Below are positions 18,723 to 27,337 of a DNA stretch of 45,885 nucleotides, piece after piece. The position numbers and the translations under genes were made by a program. Below the pieces are notes generated by a model. That model ran no database searches, was not told the DNA's origin, and saw nothing but the letters and a program-made list of their open reading frames with translations. The stretch is from the NCBI RefSeq assembly GCF_003244315.1, contig NZ_QKWH01000019.1:1-45885 (forward strand), written 5' to 3'. The DNA is from Xylanimonas oleitrophica (lineage in GTDB: Bacteria; Actinomycetota; Actinomycetes; Actinomycetales; Cellulomonadaceae). How positions within the stretch are numbered: the first letter of the stretch is position 1; each line of letters opens with the position of its first letter.

Positions 18723-19058
18723 GTGGTCCAGAAGACTCAGGTCGTGCTGTTCGACGACATCGACGGCAGCGAGGCGGACGAGACCGTCTCGTTCGCTCTC
18801 GACGGCGTCTCGTACGAGATCGACCTCACCTCGGCCCACGCTGCCGAGCTCCGTGACGCGCTGGCGACGTGGGTCGGCCACGCGCGCAAGACGACCGGTC
18901 GTGCCGGGTCCGCTCAGCGCGGCACGAGCCGCCGTGGTGGCGCCGACCGTGCCCAGCTCGGCAAGATCCGCGAGTGGGCCAAGGAGAACGGCTACCAGGT
19001 CTCCGACCGTGGCCGGATCTCGGCCGAGGTGATGAACGCCTTCGAGGCGGCCCACTGA
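18723..19058 (+). CDS. lsr2: Nucleoid-associated protein Lsr2
   Basis: Lsr2 is the actinobacterial counterpart of H-NS: it binds AT-rich minor groove, bridges DNA and silences foreign genes. The 111-residue protein has the N-terminal dimerisation part (KTQVVLFDDIDGSEADETVSFALDGVSYEIDL), a basic linker with RR and R-rich segments, and a C-terminal DNA-binding part. The C-terminal part has IREWAKENGYQVSDRGRISAEVMNAFEAAH, where RGR is the AT-hook-like motif. The GTG at 18723 has GGAAGG upstream. It has its own promoter in an unusually AT-rich gap, which would suit autoregulation. In many relatives clpC follows; here it does not. Confidence 0.96.
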   Translation: MVQKTQVVLFDDIDGSEADETVSFALDGVSYEIDLTSAHAAELRDALATWVGHARKTTGRAGSAQRGTSRRGGADRAQLGKIREWAKENGYQVSDRGRISAEVMNAFEAAH

Positions 19059-19074
19059 CGCCAGCGGTGCCCGC

Positions 19075-19118
19075 ACGGCCCGTGGCCCTTCCCCCTGCGG
19101 GGCGGGGTCGCGGGCCGT
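19075..19118 (+). terminator. Hairpin terminator after lsr2
   Basis: An 8-bp outer stem (ACGGCCCG with CGGGCCGT) continues inward with six more pairs including wobbles. It is followed by CGTCGTCC. The rest of the gap to 19254 shows no gene. Confidence 0.6.
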
Positions 19119-19254
19119 CGTCGTCCCCACCGCACCGGCCGTGCTGCACCGGCCTCGCTGCACCGGCCGCGGTGCTCGTCCGCGGGGCCCGCCGGCACCC
19201 GGTGCGTGCGGTGGCGTCCGGGGCCGCGGCGGGTGCGGGACGCGCAGCGGCGCC

Positions 19255-19260
19255 TAGGCT
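19255..19260 (+). promoter_or_regulatory. -10 element (TAGGCT), probable leaderless promoter
   Basis: TAGGCT ends exactly six bases before the ATG at 19267. No ribosome site is present between the two. Confidence 0.55.
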
Positions 19261-19266
19261 CGTTCC

Positions 19267-20439
19267 ATGACGTCCGCACCTGCCTCCCGCCCGCTGTGGA
19301 TCGGTACCTTCCCCGCGGACCCGCAAGCCCCTGGTCAGGGGGAGGGGGTCTGGCGGGTCGACGTCGGCGCCGACGGCCGCTTCGGCGAGCCGCGGCTGGT
19401 GGTCGAGCTGGAGGCTCCCACGTTCCTCGCGCTGCACCCGAGCGGGCGCGCCCTGTACGCCGTGACGGAGGCCGACCCGGGCTCGGTGACGGCGCTGGAG
19501 GTGGAAGGCGCAGAGGGCACGACCGGCCTGCGGCGGGTCCGCACGGTGCCGTCGGGTGGGTCCTCGCCGTGCCACGTGGCCGTGGCTGACGACGTGCTGT
19601 GGCTGGCCAACTATGGGGACGGCAACGTCACGTGGCTGGCGCTGGACGCCGAGACGGGCGGCTTCGGGCAGGCCAGCGGCACCTTCCGGGCCGAGGGCAG
19701 CGGGCCGGACCCGGAGCGCCAGGACGGGCCGCACGCGCACTTCGCGGCGTTCGTGCCGCCGTCGGGCCGGACGGGCGCCGGCGCCGACGTCCTGGTGTGC
19801 GACCTGGGCCTCGACGTCGTCCGCCGCTACCCGGCGCGGCCGTGGCCCGACGGCGCCGGTGCCACGCCCGCGGAGGCCGCCGCGCAGCTGCCTCCGGGAT
19901 CGGGCCCGCGCCACCTGGCCGTGCTGCCGGGCGGCGCCCTCGTCGTCGCGGGTGAGCTGGATGGACGGCTGCACGTGCTGGCGCCCGAGGGGACCGGCGA
20001 CGCCGGCGCCGGTGCGGACGCGGCGGCGGGGTGGGCGGTCACCGCGTCGGTGCCCGTGTGCGTCACGGAGCCTGCCGAGGGGTCGCCCGTGCAGCCCTCG
20101 CACGTGCAGCTCACCCGCCACCCCGCGGGCGACCTCGTGACGGTGGGGGTGCGCGGGTCCGACGTGCTGGCGGTGCACCGGGTGCACGGCGGGGACGGCC
20201 CCGCCCCCACCCTGGAGCACCTGGCCGACGTCCCGCTGGGCCAGGGAGCGTTCCCGCGGCACCACGCCGTGCTCGGCCCGGCGTCCCCCGACCAGGAGGA
20301 GGGCCCGCTCCTGGCGGTGGTGGCCCGGCAGGGCACCGGCGACCTCGCCTCGGTGCTCCTCGATCCCGCCACCGGGCGTGGCGACGTCGTGGCCGGCCTC
20401 GCCCTGGCGACCCCGCCCGCCTGCGTGCTGGAGGCCTGA
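19267..20439 (+). CDS. Lactonase family beta-propeller protein
   Basis: This 390-residue protein fits the 7-bladed lactonase family (Pgl/YbhE-like), whose founding member hydrolyses 6-phosphogluconolactone in the pentose phosphate route. Repeating blade motifs are visible: [71 protein letters not shown] and [26 protein letters not shown]. No signal peptide is seen. The ATG lies six bases after a -10 element and probably starts a leaderless message. The stop overlaps the mshA start (TGATG), implying co-transcription with mycothiol synthesis. The real substrate is not certain. Confidence 0.82.
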   Translation: MTSAPASRPLWIGTFPADPQAPGQGEGVWRVDVGADGRFGEPRLVVELEAPTFLALHPSGRALYAVTEADPGSVTALEVEGAEGTTGLRRVRTVPSGGSSPCHVAVADDVLWLANYGDGNVTWLALDAETGGFGQASGTFRAEGSGPDPERQDGPHAHFAAFVPPSGRTGAGADVLVCDLGLDVVRRYPARPWPDGAGATPAEAAAQLPPGSGPRHLAVLPGGALVVAGELDGRLHVLAPEGTGDAGAGADAAAGWAVTASVPVCVTEPAEGSPVQPSHVQLTRHPAGDLVTVGVRGSDVLAVHRVHGGDGPAPTLEHLADVPLGQGAFPRHHAVLGPASPDQEEGPLLAVVARQGTGDLASVLLDPATGRGDVVAGLALATPPACVLEA

Positions 20440-21764
20440 TGGGCCAGGTCCCGCCCTCGCGGGGGCCGCGGGTGGCCATGCTCTCGGTGCACACCAGCCC
20501 GTTGGACCAGCCGGGCACCGGGGACGCGGGCGGCATGAACGTGTACGTGGTCGAGCTCGCCCGTGCCCTGGCGGCACGGGGTGCCGAGGTGGAGATCTAC
20601 ACCCGCGCGACCAGCTCGGCGCAGCCCAAGGTGGTCGACGCCTCGCCCGGTGTCCGGGTGATCCACGTGGCGGCCGGCCCGTTCGAGGGCCTCGACAAGA
20701 ACGACCTGCCCGGGCAGCTGTGCGCCTTCACCGCCGGGGTGCTGCGGGCCGAGGCGCACCGCCCCGAGGGCTGGTACGACGTCGTGCACACCCACTACTG
20801 GCTCTCGGGCCAGGCGGGCTGGCTCGCCGCGGACCGTTGGGACGTGCCGCTCGTGCACACCATGCACACGATGGCCAAGGTGAAGAACGCCGCCCTGGCG
20901 CCGGGGGACGCCCCCGAGCCGCTGGGCCGGGTCATCGGGGAGGAGCAGGTGGTCGAGGCCGCCGACGCCCTGGTGGCATCGACCCGCGAGGAGGCCGACG
21001 ACCTGGTCCGCGAGTACGGCGCCGACCCCGACCACGTGCACGTGGTGGCCCCGGGGGTGGACCTCGAGACGTTCACCGCCCCGGCTCCCGGCACCCTCGA
21101 CCGGGCGGTGCTGCGCGCGCGCCTGGGGCTGCCGGTCGGCCGGCCCGTGATCCTGTTCGCGGGCCGGGTGCAGCTCCTCAAGGGCCCTGACGTGCTGGTG
21201 CGTGCGCTGCCGCTGCTCGGCTCCTCGGGGTCGGGCGCGGCGCCCGGTCCGGCGGCGCCCGGTCCGGTGCTGGTGGTGCTCGGGGGCGCGTCGGGCCGCC
21301 CGACGGCCGTCCGGGAGCTGGAGGCGCTGGCCCACCAGTGCGGCGTGCGCGACCGGGTGCTGGTGCACCCGCCGGTGCCGCGGCACGAGCTGGCCGACTG
21401 GTACCGCGCGGCCGACGTGGTGGCGGTGCCCTCCCACAACGAGTCGTTCGGGCTGGTCGCGGCGGAGGCGCAGGCGTGCGGCACCCCGGTGGTGGCTGCG
21501 GCCGTGGGCGGCCTGCGCACCGTCGTCGTCGACGGTGTCTCCGGGGTGCTGGTGCCCGACCACGAGCCGGAGACGTGGGCGCGAGAGCTGGGGGCGCTGC
21601 TGGCCGACGACGAGCGCCGTGCCGCCCTGGGGGCGGGAGCCGCGCGCTCGGCGCAGCGGTTCGGCTGGGACGCGGCGGCCGCGGCGGTGCTGGACGTGTA
21701 CGAGCTGGCGCGCAAGACCCGGGCGACGCGACCGCGACCCGCCCAGCCCGAGCCGGGTCTCTGA
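20439..21764 (+). CDS. mshA: D-inositol-3-phosphate glycosyltransferase (mycothiol synthesis)
   Basis: MshA is a GT-B fold glycosyltransferase that transfers GlcNAc from UDP-GlcNAc to 1L-myo-inositol 1-phosphate, the first step of mycothiol synthesis. The 441-residue protein shows [33 protein letters not shown] at the acceptor side, [15 protein letters not shown], and the donor-site [17 protein letters not shown]. The C-terminal [25 protein letters not shown] follows, with the E-x7-E type motif. An Ala/Gly/Pro-rich loop (about 268-280) is inserted in the C-domain. The ATG at 20439 overlaps the previous stop by one base. Presence of mshA places the organism among mycothiol-making actinobacteria. 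Confidence 0.94.
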   Translation: MGQVPPSRGPRVAMLSVHTSPLDQPGTGDAGGMNVYVVELARALAARGAEVEIYTRATSSAQPKVVDASPGVRVIHVAAGPFEGLDKNDLPGQLCAFTAGVLRAEAHRPEGWYDVVHTHYWLSGQAGWLAADRWDVPLVHTMHTMAKVKNAALAPGDAPEPLGRVIGEEQVVEAADALVASTREEADDLVREYGADPDHVHVVAPGVDLETFTAPAPGTLDRAVLRARLGLPVGRPVILFAGRVQLLKGPDVLVRALPLLGSSGSGAAPGPAAPGPVLVVLGGASGRPTAVRELEALAHQCGVRDRVLVHPPVPRHELADWYRAADVVAVPSHNESFGLVAAEAQACGTPVVAAAVGGLRTVVVDGVSGVLVPDHEPETWARELGALLADDERRAALGAGAARSAQRFGWDAAAAAVLDVYELARKTRATRPRPAQPEPGL

Positions 21765-21853
21765 GCCCTCGCGGGCGCCGGTGCTGCGGGGGCCTGCGAC
21801 GGGCGGGTGGCGCTGCGGGTGAGATCGGCCGCCGAGCGGTGCACCATGGGAGC

Positions 21854-22294
21854 ATGCCGATCACCGGAGAGTACGCACCCAGCCCGTCGGACCGGGCCCG
21901 TGAGCAGGTCGAGCTGTTCGAGTCCACGAACGGCGCGGAGGGCAACCTCCTCGAGGGCCGCCCGATCATCGTCCTGACCACCCTCGGCGCCAAGACCGGC
22001 AAGGTTCGCAAGACGCCGCTCATGCGCGTGGAGCACGACGGCGCCTACGCCGTGGTGGCCTCGATGGGTGGCGCGCCCAAGCACCCCGTCTGGTACCACA
22101 ACATCGTGGCGAACCCGCGCGTGGAGCTGCAGGACGGCCCGGAGAAGCACGAGTACGTCGCCCGCGAGGTGCAGGGCGCCGAGCGCGACGAGTGGTGGGA
22201 GCGGGCCGTGGAGGCGTGGCCCCCGTACGCCGACTACCAGAGGAAGACGGACCGTGTGATCCCGGTCTTCGTGCTCGAGCGCACCGGGTCCTGA
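21854..22294 (+). CDS. Nitroreductase/deazaflavin-dependent oxidoreductase (Ddn-like)
   Basis: This 146-residue protein belongs to the Ddn/FDOR family of split-barrel reductases that use coenzyme F420. Family features are visible: [60 protein letters not shown], with the KTGK(V)RKTPL phosphate-binding stretch and the PxWYHN motif. The C-terminal part is [18 protein letters not shown]. The ATG has a GGGAG directly before it; a CACCAT six bases upstream could also serve as a -10 element. Physiological substrate is unknown; members reduce quinones or other hydrophobic acceptors. Confidence 0.87.
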   Translation: MPITGEYAPSPSDRAREQVELFESTNGAEGNLLEGRPIIVLTTLGAKTGKVRKTPLMRVEHDGAYAVVASMGGAPKHPVWYHNIVANPRVELQDGPEKHEYVAREVQGAERDEWWERAVEAWPPYADYQRKTDRVIPVFVLERTGS

Positions 22295-22350
22295 GTCACC
22301 AGTCGGCCGCCGCGGTGAGTTCCGCGCGCGAACAGGGCAGGATGGGAGCC

Positions 22351-23091
22351 ATGACCTACACCCTCGTGCTGCTCCGCCACGGCGAGAGCGAGTGGAACGC
22401 GAAGAACCTGTTCACCGGCTGGGTCGACGTGGCCCTGTCGGAGAAGGGCATCGGCGAGGCCCAGCGGGGCGGTGAGCTGCTCAAGCAGGAGGGCATCGCC
22501 CCCGACGTCGTGCACACGTCGCTGCTGCGCCGCGCGATCATGACGGCGAACTTCGCGCTCGACAAGGCCGACCGCCACTGGATCCCCGTCAAGCGCAGCT
22601 GGCGCCTGAACGAGCGCCACTACGGCGCCCTGCAGGGCAAGGACAAGAAGCAGATCCGCGACGAGTACGGCGAGGAGCAGTTCATGCTCTGGCGCCGCTC
22701 GTACGACGTGCCGCCGCCCGAGATCGAGCTGGGCTCGGAGTGGTCGCAGGACTCGGACGTGCGCTACGCCGGCGAGCCGATCCCGCGTGCCGAGGCGCTC
22801 AAGCAGGTGCTGGACCGGGCCCTGCCGTACTGGGACGCCGAGATCGTGCCGGACCTGAAGGCGGGCAAGACGGTGCTCGTGGCGGCGCACGGCAACTCGT
22901 TGCGCGCGGTCATCAAGCACCTCGACGGCGTGGACGACGCGACGATCGCCGGGCTCAACGTGCCCACGGGCATCCCGCTGGTCTACGAGCTGGACGAGGA
23001 GACGCTGAAGCCCACGAACCCGGGTGGCACCTACCTGGACCCGGCTGCGGCCGAGGCGGCCATCGCGGCCGTCGCCAACCAGGGCAAGTAG
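22351..23091 (+). CDS. gpmA: Phosphoglycerate mutase, 2,3-bisphosphoglycerate-dependent
   Basis: GpmA interconverts 3- and 2-phosphoglycerate in glycolysis. The 246-residue protein opens with [16 protein letters not shown], where the RHG motif (9-11) holds the histidine that is phosphorylated. It continues with [43 protein letters not shown] and the second active-site region [17 protein letters not shown]. An in-frame ATG at 22342 would add three residues (MGA); I chose 22351 because the family starts at [12 protein letters not shown] and GGGAG stands just before it. It stands alone with a strong bidirectional terminator shared with phoU. Confidence 0.96.
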   Translation: MTYTLVLLRHGESEWNAKNLFTGWVDVALSEKGIGEAQRGGELLKQEGIAPDVVHTSLLRRAIMTANFALDKADRHWIPVKRSWRLNERHYGALQGKDKKQIRDEYGEEQFMLWRRSYDVPPPEIELGSEWSQDSDVRYAGEPIPRAEALKQVLDRALPYWDAEIVPDLKAGKTVLVAAHGNSLRAVIKHLDGVDDATIAGLNVPTGIPLVYELDEETLKPTNPGGTYLDPAAAEAAIAAVANQGK

Positions 23092-23098
23092 TCACGAC

Positions 23099-23140
23099 GA
23101 CGACGGCGCCGCACCCCGCGCGGGGTGCGGCGCCGTCGTC
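23099..23140. terminator. Bidirectional terminator (42-bp perfect palindrome)
   Basis: Bases 23099-23119 and 23120-23140 are exact reverse complements, giving a 19-bp stem with a 4-base loop between gpmA (+) and phoU (-). The core CGACGGCGCCGCACC is identical to the stem of the ppa terminator at 1706. Confidence 0.85.
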
Positions 23141-23179
23141 ATGCCGGCGGTGGGCCGCCGGCTCAGCGGGACGTGGCCG

Positions 23180-23836
23180 TCAGCGCTGCTCCTTCTCGAA
23201 CTGGTCGCCGGTCACCAGGAACACGATGCGGCGCGCGATGGACACCGCGTGGTCGCCGAAGCGCTCGTAGTAGCGGCCCACGAGCGTGATGTCGACGGCC
23301 TCCTGGGTGGTGCCGGACCACTCGGGGCCGAGGATGGCCGCGAACGTCTCCTGGTGCAGGTCGTCCAGGCGGTCGTCGCCCTTCTCCACCGCCTCGGCCA
23401 GCTCCAGGTCGCGCGAGGCCAGCAGCGTGGTGACCTGGCGGGCGACCTCGTTCGCGGCCTGGGCCATCGCCGCGAACGTAGGCTCGGCGGCCCCGGCGAT
23501 CGCGTGCGCGGGGTACCGGCCGCGCGCCACCTCGGCGACGTGGCGGGCCAGGTCGCCCATGCGCTCGAGCGTCGCGCTCATGCGCAGGGCGCTGACCACG
23601 ATGCGCAGGTCGGTGGCCACGGGTGCCTGCTGGGCGAGCAGGTGCACGCACCGCTCGTCGAGGTCGCGGTGGCTCGCGTCGATCTGGTGGTCGGAGGCGA
23701 TGACCTCCTGCGCGAGCTGGAGGTCGGCCTCCAGCAGCGCCTTGCCGGCGCGCGTCACCGCGGACTCGACCTGCCGGCTCATCGCGATCAGGTCGTCACC
23801 CACCTGTCGCAGCTCGGCCTCGAAGATCTCTCGCAT
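23180..23836 (-). CDS. phoU: Phosphate transport regulator PhoU
   Basis: PhoU links the Pst phosphate transporter to the sensor kinase and keeps the Pho response off when phosphate is plentiful. The 218-residue all-helical protein has two PhoU repeats. Their metal-binding E/DxxxD patterns are seen at RMGDLARHVAEVAR (first half) and RYYERFGDHAVSIARRIVFLVTG (second half). The ATG at 23836 is preceded by GAGAGGAA. The gene diverges from senX3-regX3, and a four-unit PHO box on its strand lies 75 bp upstream. This gives direct evidence of control by the RegX3/PhoP type regulator. Confidence 0.94.
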   Translation of the reverse strand: MREIFEAELRQVGDDLIAMSRQVESAVTRAGKALLEADLQLAQEVIASDHQIDASHRDLDERCVHLLAQQAPVATDLRIVVSALRMSATLERMGDLARHVAEVARGRYPAHAIAGAAEPTFAAMAQAANEVARQVTTLLASRDLELAEAVEKGDDRLDDLHQETFAAILGPEWSGTTQEAVDITLVGRYYERFGDHAVSIARRIVFLVTGDQFEKEQR

Positions 23837-23910
23837 CTGGTTCCTCTCACAGGTGCGCCCGGGTGGGCGTGCGCGTGGGGCGCACGAGGCGCTGGGCCAG
23901 CCTCTCACGC

Positions 23911-23954
23911 CCCTGTGGACTGTCTGATGAACTCTAGGTGCCCTGCGGATGAAC
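23911..23954 (-). promoter_or_regulatory. PHO box (four 11-bp direct repeats) upstream of phoU
   Basis: On the minus strand, reading from 23954 down, four 11-base units follow without gaps: GTTCATCCGCA, GGGCACCTAGA, GTTCATCAGAC, AGTCCACAGGG. Units one and three share GTTCATC. This matches the actinobacterial PHO box (consensus near GTTCACC in 11-bp steps). It lies in the divergent gap between phoU and senX3. Confidence 0.8.
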
Positions 23955-24012
23955 ACCAGCCGAAGGGCCCTGGGAAGATCGACCTCGTGGCGCTGCGCAC
24001 GTCCGGGGCACG

Positions 24013-24018
24013 CATACT
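24013..24018 (+). promoter_or_regulatory. -10 element (CATACT) for senX3, possibly leaderless
   Basis: CATACT lies eight bases before the senX3 GTG, with no Shine-Dalgarno sequence between. It is weaker than the other -10 candidates because the first base is C. Confidence 0.4.
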
Positions 24019-24026
24019 CTGGCCCC

Positions 24027-25223
24027 GTGGACGGAATCATCTCCGGGGTCCCGGTGCTCGCCGCCGGCATCCTCGGCGTGGTGGTGGGCGTCGTCGCCAC
24101 CATCGCCTTCAGGGTGTCCGACCGCTCCCAGCACCGCGTCCCGGAGCGGCCCGCTCCCGAGCTCGACGACGGCCTGGTGCGCGTGCTGTCCGTGCTGAAG
24201 TCGGCGGCCGTGGTGCTCGACGTCGACGACGACGTGCTGCGCGCCTCCCCGCCGGCGTACGCGCTGGGGGTGGTGCGCAACGACGAGGTGACGCACCCCG
24301 CGGTGCGGGACCTGGTGGCGCAGGTGCGCCGCGACGGCGTCATCCGAGAGCAGGAGCTGGAGCTGGCGCGCGGCCCGATCGGGTCGGGCACGGTGCTGCT
24401 GCAGGTGCGCGTGGCCCCGCTGGGCGTGGACCGGATGCTGGTGCTGGCCGAGGACCGCACGGAGGCCCGCCGGGTGGAGGCGATCCGCCGCGACTTCGTC
24501 GTCAACGTGTCCCACGAGCTGAAGACGCCGGTGGGGGCGATCGCGCTGCTGGCCGAGACGGTCGCCGACGCCGCGGACGACCCGGTGGCCGTGCGCCGGT
24601 TCACCGAGCGCATGCAGAAGGAGGCGGCGCGCCTGTCGGCGCTCGTCCACGAGATCATCGAGCTCTCGCGGCTGCAGGCGACCGGAGCCCTGTCGGACGT
24701 GCGCACCGTGAACGTGGCCGACGTCGTGGCCGAGGCCGTGGACCGTGCCCGCACGACGGCGCAGGGCAAGAACATCGCCATCACGGTCGGCGGCGGCAAG
24801 GACGCCCTGGTGTACGGCGACCACAACCTGCTGGTGACGGCCGTGCGGAACCTGCTCGACAACGCGGTGGCGTACTCGCCGCCCCACACCCGGGTGGGCG
24901 TGGGGGTGAGCGAGCGCCGCGGCCTGGTGGAGATCGCCGTCGTGGACCAGGGGATCGGCATCGCCGTCGACGAGCAGGACCGCGTGTTCGAGCGGTTCTA
25001 CCGGGTGGACCCGGCCCGCTCGCGCGACACCGGCGGCACCGGTCTGGGCCTGTCGATCGTCAAGCACGTGGCCGCGGACCACGGCGGCGACGTCCAGATG
25101 TGGTCGGAGCCCGGCAAGGGCTCCACGTTCACCCTCCGTATCCCCGCGGCCGACCTGCCCGCGCCCCAGTCCGACGCCGATCCGGCGCCGCCCGCGCCGA
25201 CATCCGAGGAGGTGGATGCGTGA
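24027..25223 (+). CDS. senX3: Sensor histidine kinase SenX3 (phosphate two-component system)
   Basis: This 398-residue membrane kinase is the sensor of the phosphate-starvation response. One membrane helix is near residues 7-28. A PAS-like region follows (about 50-145), then the HisKA domain with the phosphorylated histidine 163 in FVVNVSHELKTPVGAIALL. The ATPase part has the N box (NLLDNAVAYSP), DQGIGI, the F box FERFYRVD, and GGTGLGLSI. Only one membrane segment is seen, and no extracytoplasmic sensor loop, which fits sensing through PhoU and Pst. GTG at 24027 was chosen where homology starts. The stop overlaps the regulator gene start (GTGA), so the pair is translationally coupled. Confidence 0.92.
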   Translation: MDGIISGVPVLAAGILGVVVGVVATIAFRVSDRSQHRVPERPAPELDDGLVRVLSVLKSAAVVLDVDDDVLRASPPAYALGVVRNDEVTHPAVRDLVAQVRRDGVIREQELELARGPIGSGTVLLQVRVAPLGVDRMLVLAEDRTEARRVEAIRRDFVVNVSHELKTPVGAIALLAETVADAADDPVAVRRFTERMQKEAARLSALVHEIIELSRLQATGALSDVRTVNVADVVAEAVDRARTTAQGKNIAITVGGGKDALVYGDHNLLVTAVRNLLDNAVAYSPPHTRVGVGVSERRGLVEIAVVDQGIGIAVDEQDRVFERFYRVDPARSRDTGGTGLGLSIVKHVAADHGGDVQMWSEPGKGSTFTLRIPAADLPAPQSDADPAPPAPTSEEVDA

Positions 25224-25942
25224 CGCGCATCCTCGTGGTCGAGGACGAGGAGTCCTACCGCGACCCCCTGACCTACCAGCTGACCCGTGAGGGCTTCGAC
25301 GTCGTCGAGGCCGCGAGCGGCACCGAGGCGCTCGAGCGCTTCGACGCCGAGGGGGCCGACCTGGTGCTGCTCGATCTCATGCTCCCGGGGCTGTCGGGCA
25401 CGGAGGTGTGCCGGCAGCTGCGCCAGCGCAGCGACGTGCCCGTCATCATGCTCACGGCCAAGGACACGGAGATCGACAAGGTCGTGGGGCTCGAGCTGGG
25501 GGCCGACGACTACGTGACCAAGCCGTACTCGTTCCGCGAGCTGCTGGCGCGGATGCGTGCGGTGATGCGGCGGCGCTCGCCGGTCCCGGTCGAGGGCAAC
25601 GGCCACGCCGTGCCTGACGACGAGGACGACGACGGGGTGCTGGAGGTGGGGCCGGTGCGCATGGACGTGGACCGGCACACCGTCGTGGTGGGCGGCGAGC
25701 CGGTGGCGCTGCCGCTCAAGGAGTTCGACCTCCTCGAGCTGCTGCTGCGCAACGCGGGGCGCGTGCTGACGCGCGGGCAGCTCATCGACCGCGTGTGGGG
25801 TCCCGACTACGTGGGGGACACCAAGACGCTCGACGTCCACGTCAAGCGCATCCGCGCCAAGATCGAGCCGGACCCGGGCAGCCCCCGCTTCCTGCTGACG
25901 GTGCGCGGCCTGGGCTACAAGCTGTCCGACGGCGACGACTGA
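25220..25942 (+). CDS. regX3: Response regulator RegX3 (OmpR/PhoB family)
   Basis: RegX3 is the DNA-binding partner of SenX3 and activates phosphate-starvation genes. The 240-residue protein has a receiver domain with acidic residues at VVEDEE, phosphoacceptor Asp 52 in LVLLDLMLPG, and the switch residues in MLTAKD and TKPYSFREL. A winged-helix domain follows (EVGPVRMDVDRHTVVVGGEPVALPLKEFDLLELLLRNAGRVLTRGQLIDRVWG through VHVKRIRAKIE and TVRGLGYKL). An acidic linker DDEDDD joins the two. The PHO boxes before phoU and pstS are its expected targets. The overlap with senX3 ensures matched amounts. Confidence 0.94.
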   Translation: MTRILVVEDEESYRDPLTYQLTREGFDVVEAASGTEALERFDAEGADLVLLDLMLPGLSGTEVCRQLRQRSDVPVIMLTAKDTEIDKVVGLELGADDYVTKPYSFRELLARMRAVMRRRSPVPVEGNGHAVPDDEDDDGVLEVGPVRMDVDRHTVVVGGEPVALPLKEFDLLELLLRNAGRVLTRGQLIDRVWGPDYVGDTKTLDVHVKRIRAKIEPDPGSPRFLLTVRGLGYKLSDGDD

Positions 25943-25980
25943 CGCCGCGCGGGGGCTCTGGAGGGAGCCCGGTGGCTGAC

Positions 25981-26024
25981 GTCACCCCCTCTGGGCGGGA
26001 CTGTTCACCTTCTGTTCACCCACG
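25981..26024 (+). promoter_or_regulatory. PHO box upstream of pstS
   Basis: GTTCACC occurs at 26003 and 26014, exactly 11 bases apart, giving units GTTCACCTTCT and GTTCACCCACG. A related GTCACCC at 25981 is in the same 11-bp phase, with one weak unit (25992) between. This is a near-consensus actinobacterial PHO box. Confidence 0.85.
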
Positions 26025-26051
26025 GATGGGGAACGAGCCACCTTGCCTGCC

Positions 26052-26057
26052 TAACGT
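26052..26057 (+). promoter_or_regulatory. -10 element of pstS (TAACGT)
   Basis: TAACGT fits TANNNT and lies 27 bases after the PHO box, so the box would cover the -35 region as expected for an activated promoter. The leader would be about 50 bases. Confidence 0.5.
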
Positions 26058-26115
26058 CCAGAGCGACGTCGGCACGCCGCCGGCGCGAAGTCGCGTGAAC
26101 AGGATGGAACGACAC

Positions 26116-27240
26116 GTGAAGCTCAGCCGCATCTCCCGCGCCGGTTCGGTCGCCCTCGTCGGTGCGCTCGCGCTGACCCTCGCCGCCTGCGGTTCGGACA
26201 ACCCGACGGGCGACGCTCCCGAGAACACGGGCGCTCCCGCCGCCGAGTCGCCGGCCGGCGACATCTCGGGCACGTTCTCCGGTGCGGGCGCCAGCTCGCA
26301 GGAGTCCGCCATGGGTGCCTGGATCGCCGGGTTCCAGTCCCAGAACCCCGACGTCTCCGTCAGCTACGACGCCGCTGGCTCGGGCGCCGGCCGCGAGCAG
26401 TTCCTCGCCGGTGGCGTCTCGTTCGCCGGCTCCGACGCCGCGCTGAAGGACGAGGAGCTCCAGTCGTCGACCGAGGTCTGCGGCCCCGACGGCGCGATCG
26501 ACCTCCCCCTGTACATCTCGCCGATCGCCGTGGCGTTCAACCTGCCGGGCATCAGCTCGCTGAACCTCGCCCCCGAGACGATCGCGAACATCTTCGCGGG
26601 CAACATCACCAGCTGGAACGACCCGGCCATCGCCGCGGACAACCCGGACGTCAACCTGCCCGACATGGCGATCACGCCGGTCCACCGCTCGGACGACTCG
26701 GGCACCACCGACAACTTCACCGAGTACCTGCACGCCACCGCCGGCGACGTGTGGACCTGGGAGCCGGACGGCGTCTTCCCGGTCGAGGGCGGCGACTCCG
26801 CCCAGGGCACGTCCGGTGTGGTCGGCATCGTCAACGACACCGAGGGTGCCGTGACCTACGCCGACGCCTCGCGCGTGGGCCAGCTGGGCACCGCCGCGAT
26901 CAAGGTCGGCGAGGAGTGGGTCCCGGTCTCGCCGGAGGCCGCTGCCGCCGCCGTCGACGCCTCGCACGAGGTCGAGGGCCGTCACGAGCACGACCTGGCG
27001 TTCGAGCTGGACCGGACGACGACCGCCGCGGGCGCCTACCCGCTGGTGCTGATTTCGTACTCCCTCGCGTGCCTGAACTACGCTGACGAGGCGGAGGGCA
27101 ACTTCGTCAAGGCCTTCCTCGGCTACATCGCCTCGTCCGAGGGTCAGCAGGCGGCTGCCTCCGCGGCCGGTAGCGCCCCGATCTCGGACGACCTCCGTTC
27201 GCAGGTCGAGCAGGCGATCGACGCGATCACCGTCGGCTGA
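26116..27240 (+). CDS. pstS: Phosphate ABC transporter, substrate-binding lipoprotein PstS
   Basis: PstS captures phosphate outside the membrane for the Pst importer. With the GTG at 26116 it has 374 residues. A lipoprotein signal (VKLSRISRAGSVALVGALALTLAAC) has its lipobox LAAC ending in cysteine 25. The phosphate-binding segments are visible: GTFSGAGASSQESAMGAWI, SYDAAGSGAGREQFLAGGVSFAGSDAAL, PVHRSDDSGTTDNFTEYL and GTSGVVGIVNDTEGAVTYAD. An in-frame ATG at 26104 would add four residues; 26116 is preferred because AGGATGG stands at workable distance and the signal peptide begins normally. The PHO box upstream shows phosphate-starvation control. Downstream is a hairpin and then pstC. Confidence 0.94.
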   Translation: MKLSRISRAGSVALVGALALTLAACGSDNPTGDAPENTGAPAAESPAGDISGTFSGAGASSQESAMGAWIAGFQSQNPDVSVSYDAAGSGAGREQFLAGGVSFAGSDAALKDEELQSSTEVCGPDGAIDLPLYISPIAVAFNLPGISSLNLAPETIANIFAGNITSWNDPAIAADNPDVNLPDMAITPVHRSDDSGTTDNFTEYLHATAGDVWTWEPDGVFPVEGGDSAQGTSGVVGIVNDTEGAVTYADASRVGQLGTAAIKVGEEWVPVSPEAAAAAVDASHEVEGRHEHDLAFELDRTTTAAGAYPLVLISYSLACLNYADEAEGNFVKAFLGYIASSEGQQAAASAAGSAPISDDLRSQVEQAIDAITVG

Positions 27241-27257
27241 CGACTCCCCGGTGCCGT

Positions 27258-27287
27258 GGCCGGGTCGCCCTCGTGGGCGGCCCGGCC
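27258..27287 (+). terminator. Intercistronic hairpin between pstS and pstC
   Basis: A 13-bp stem (27258-27270 with 27275-27287, one G-U pair) with a TCGT loop follows the pstS stop. It probably acts as a partial terminator or mRNA stabiliser that keeps PstS more abundant than the membrane parts. Confidence 0.6.
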
Positions 27288-27337
27288 ATCGGCGCGGAGA
27301 GCGTGATGCGGACGACCGAGCAGCAACAAGGAGAACC

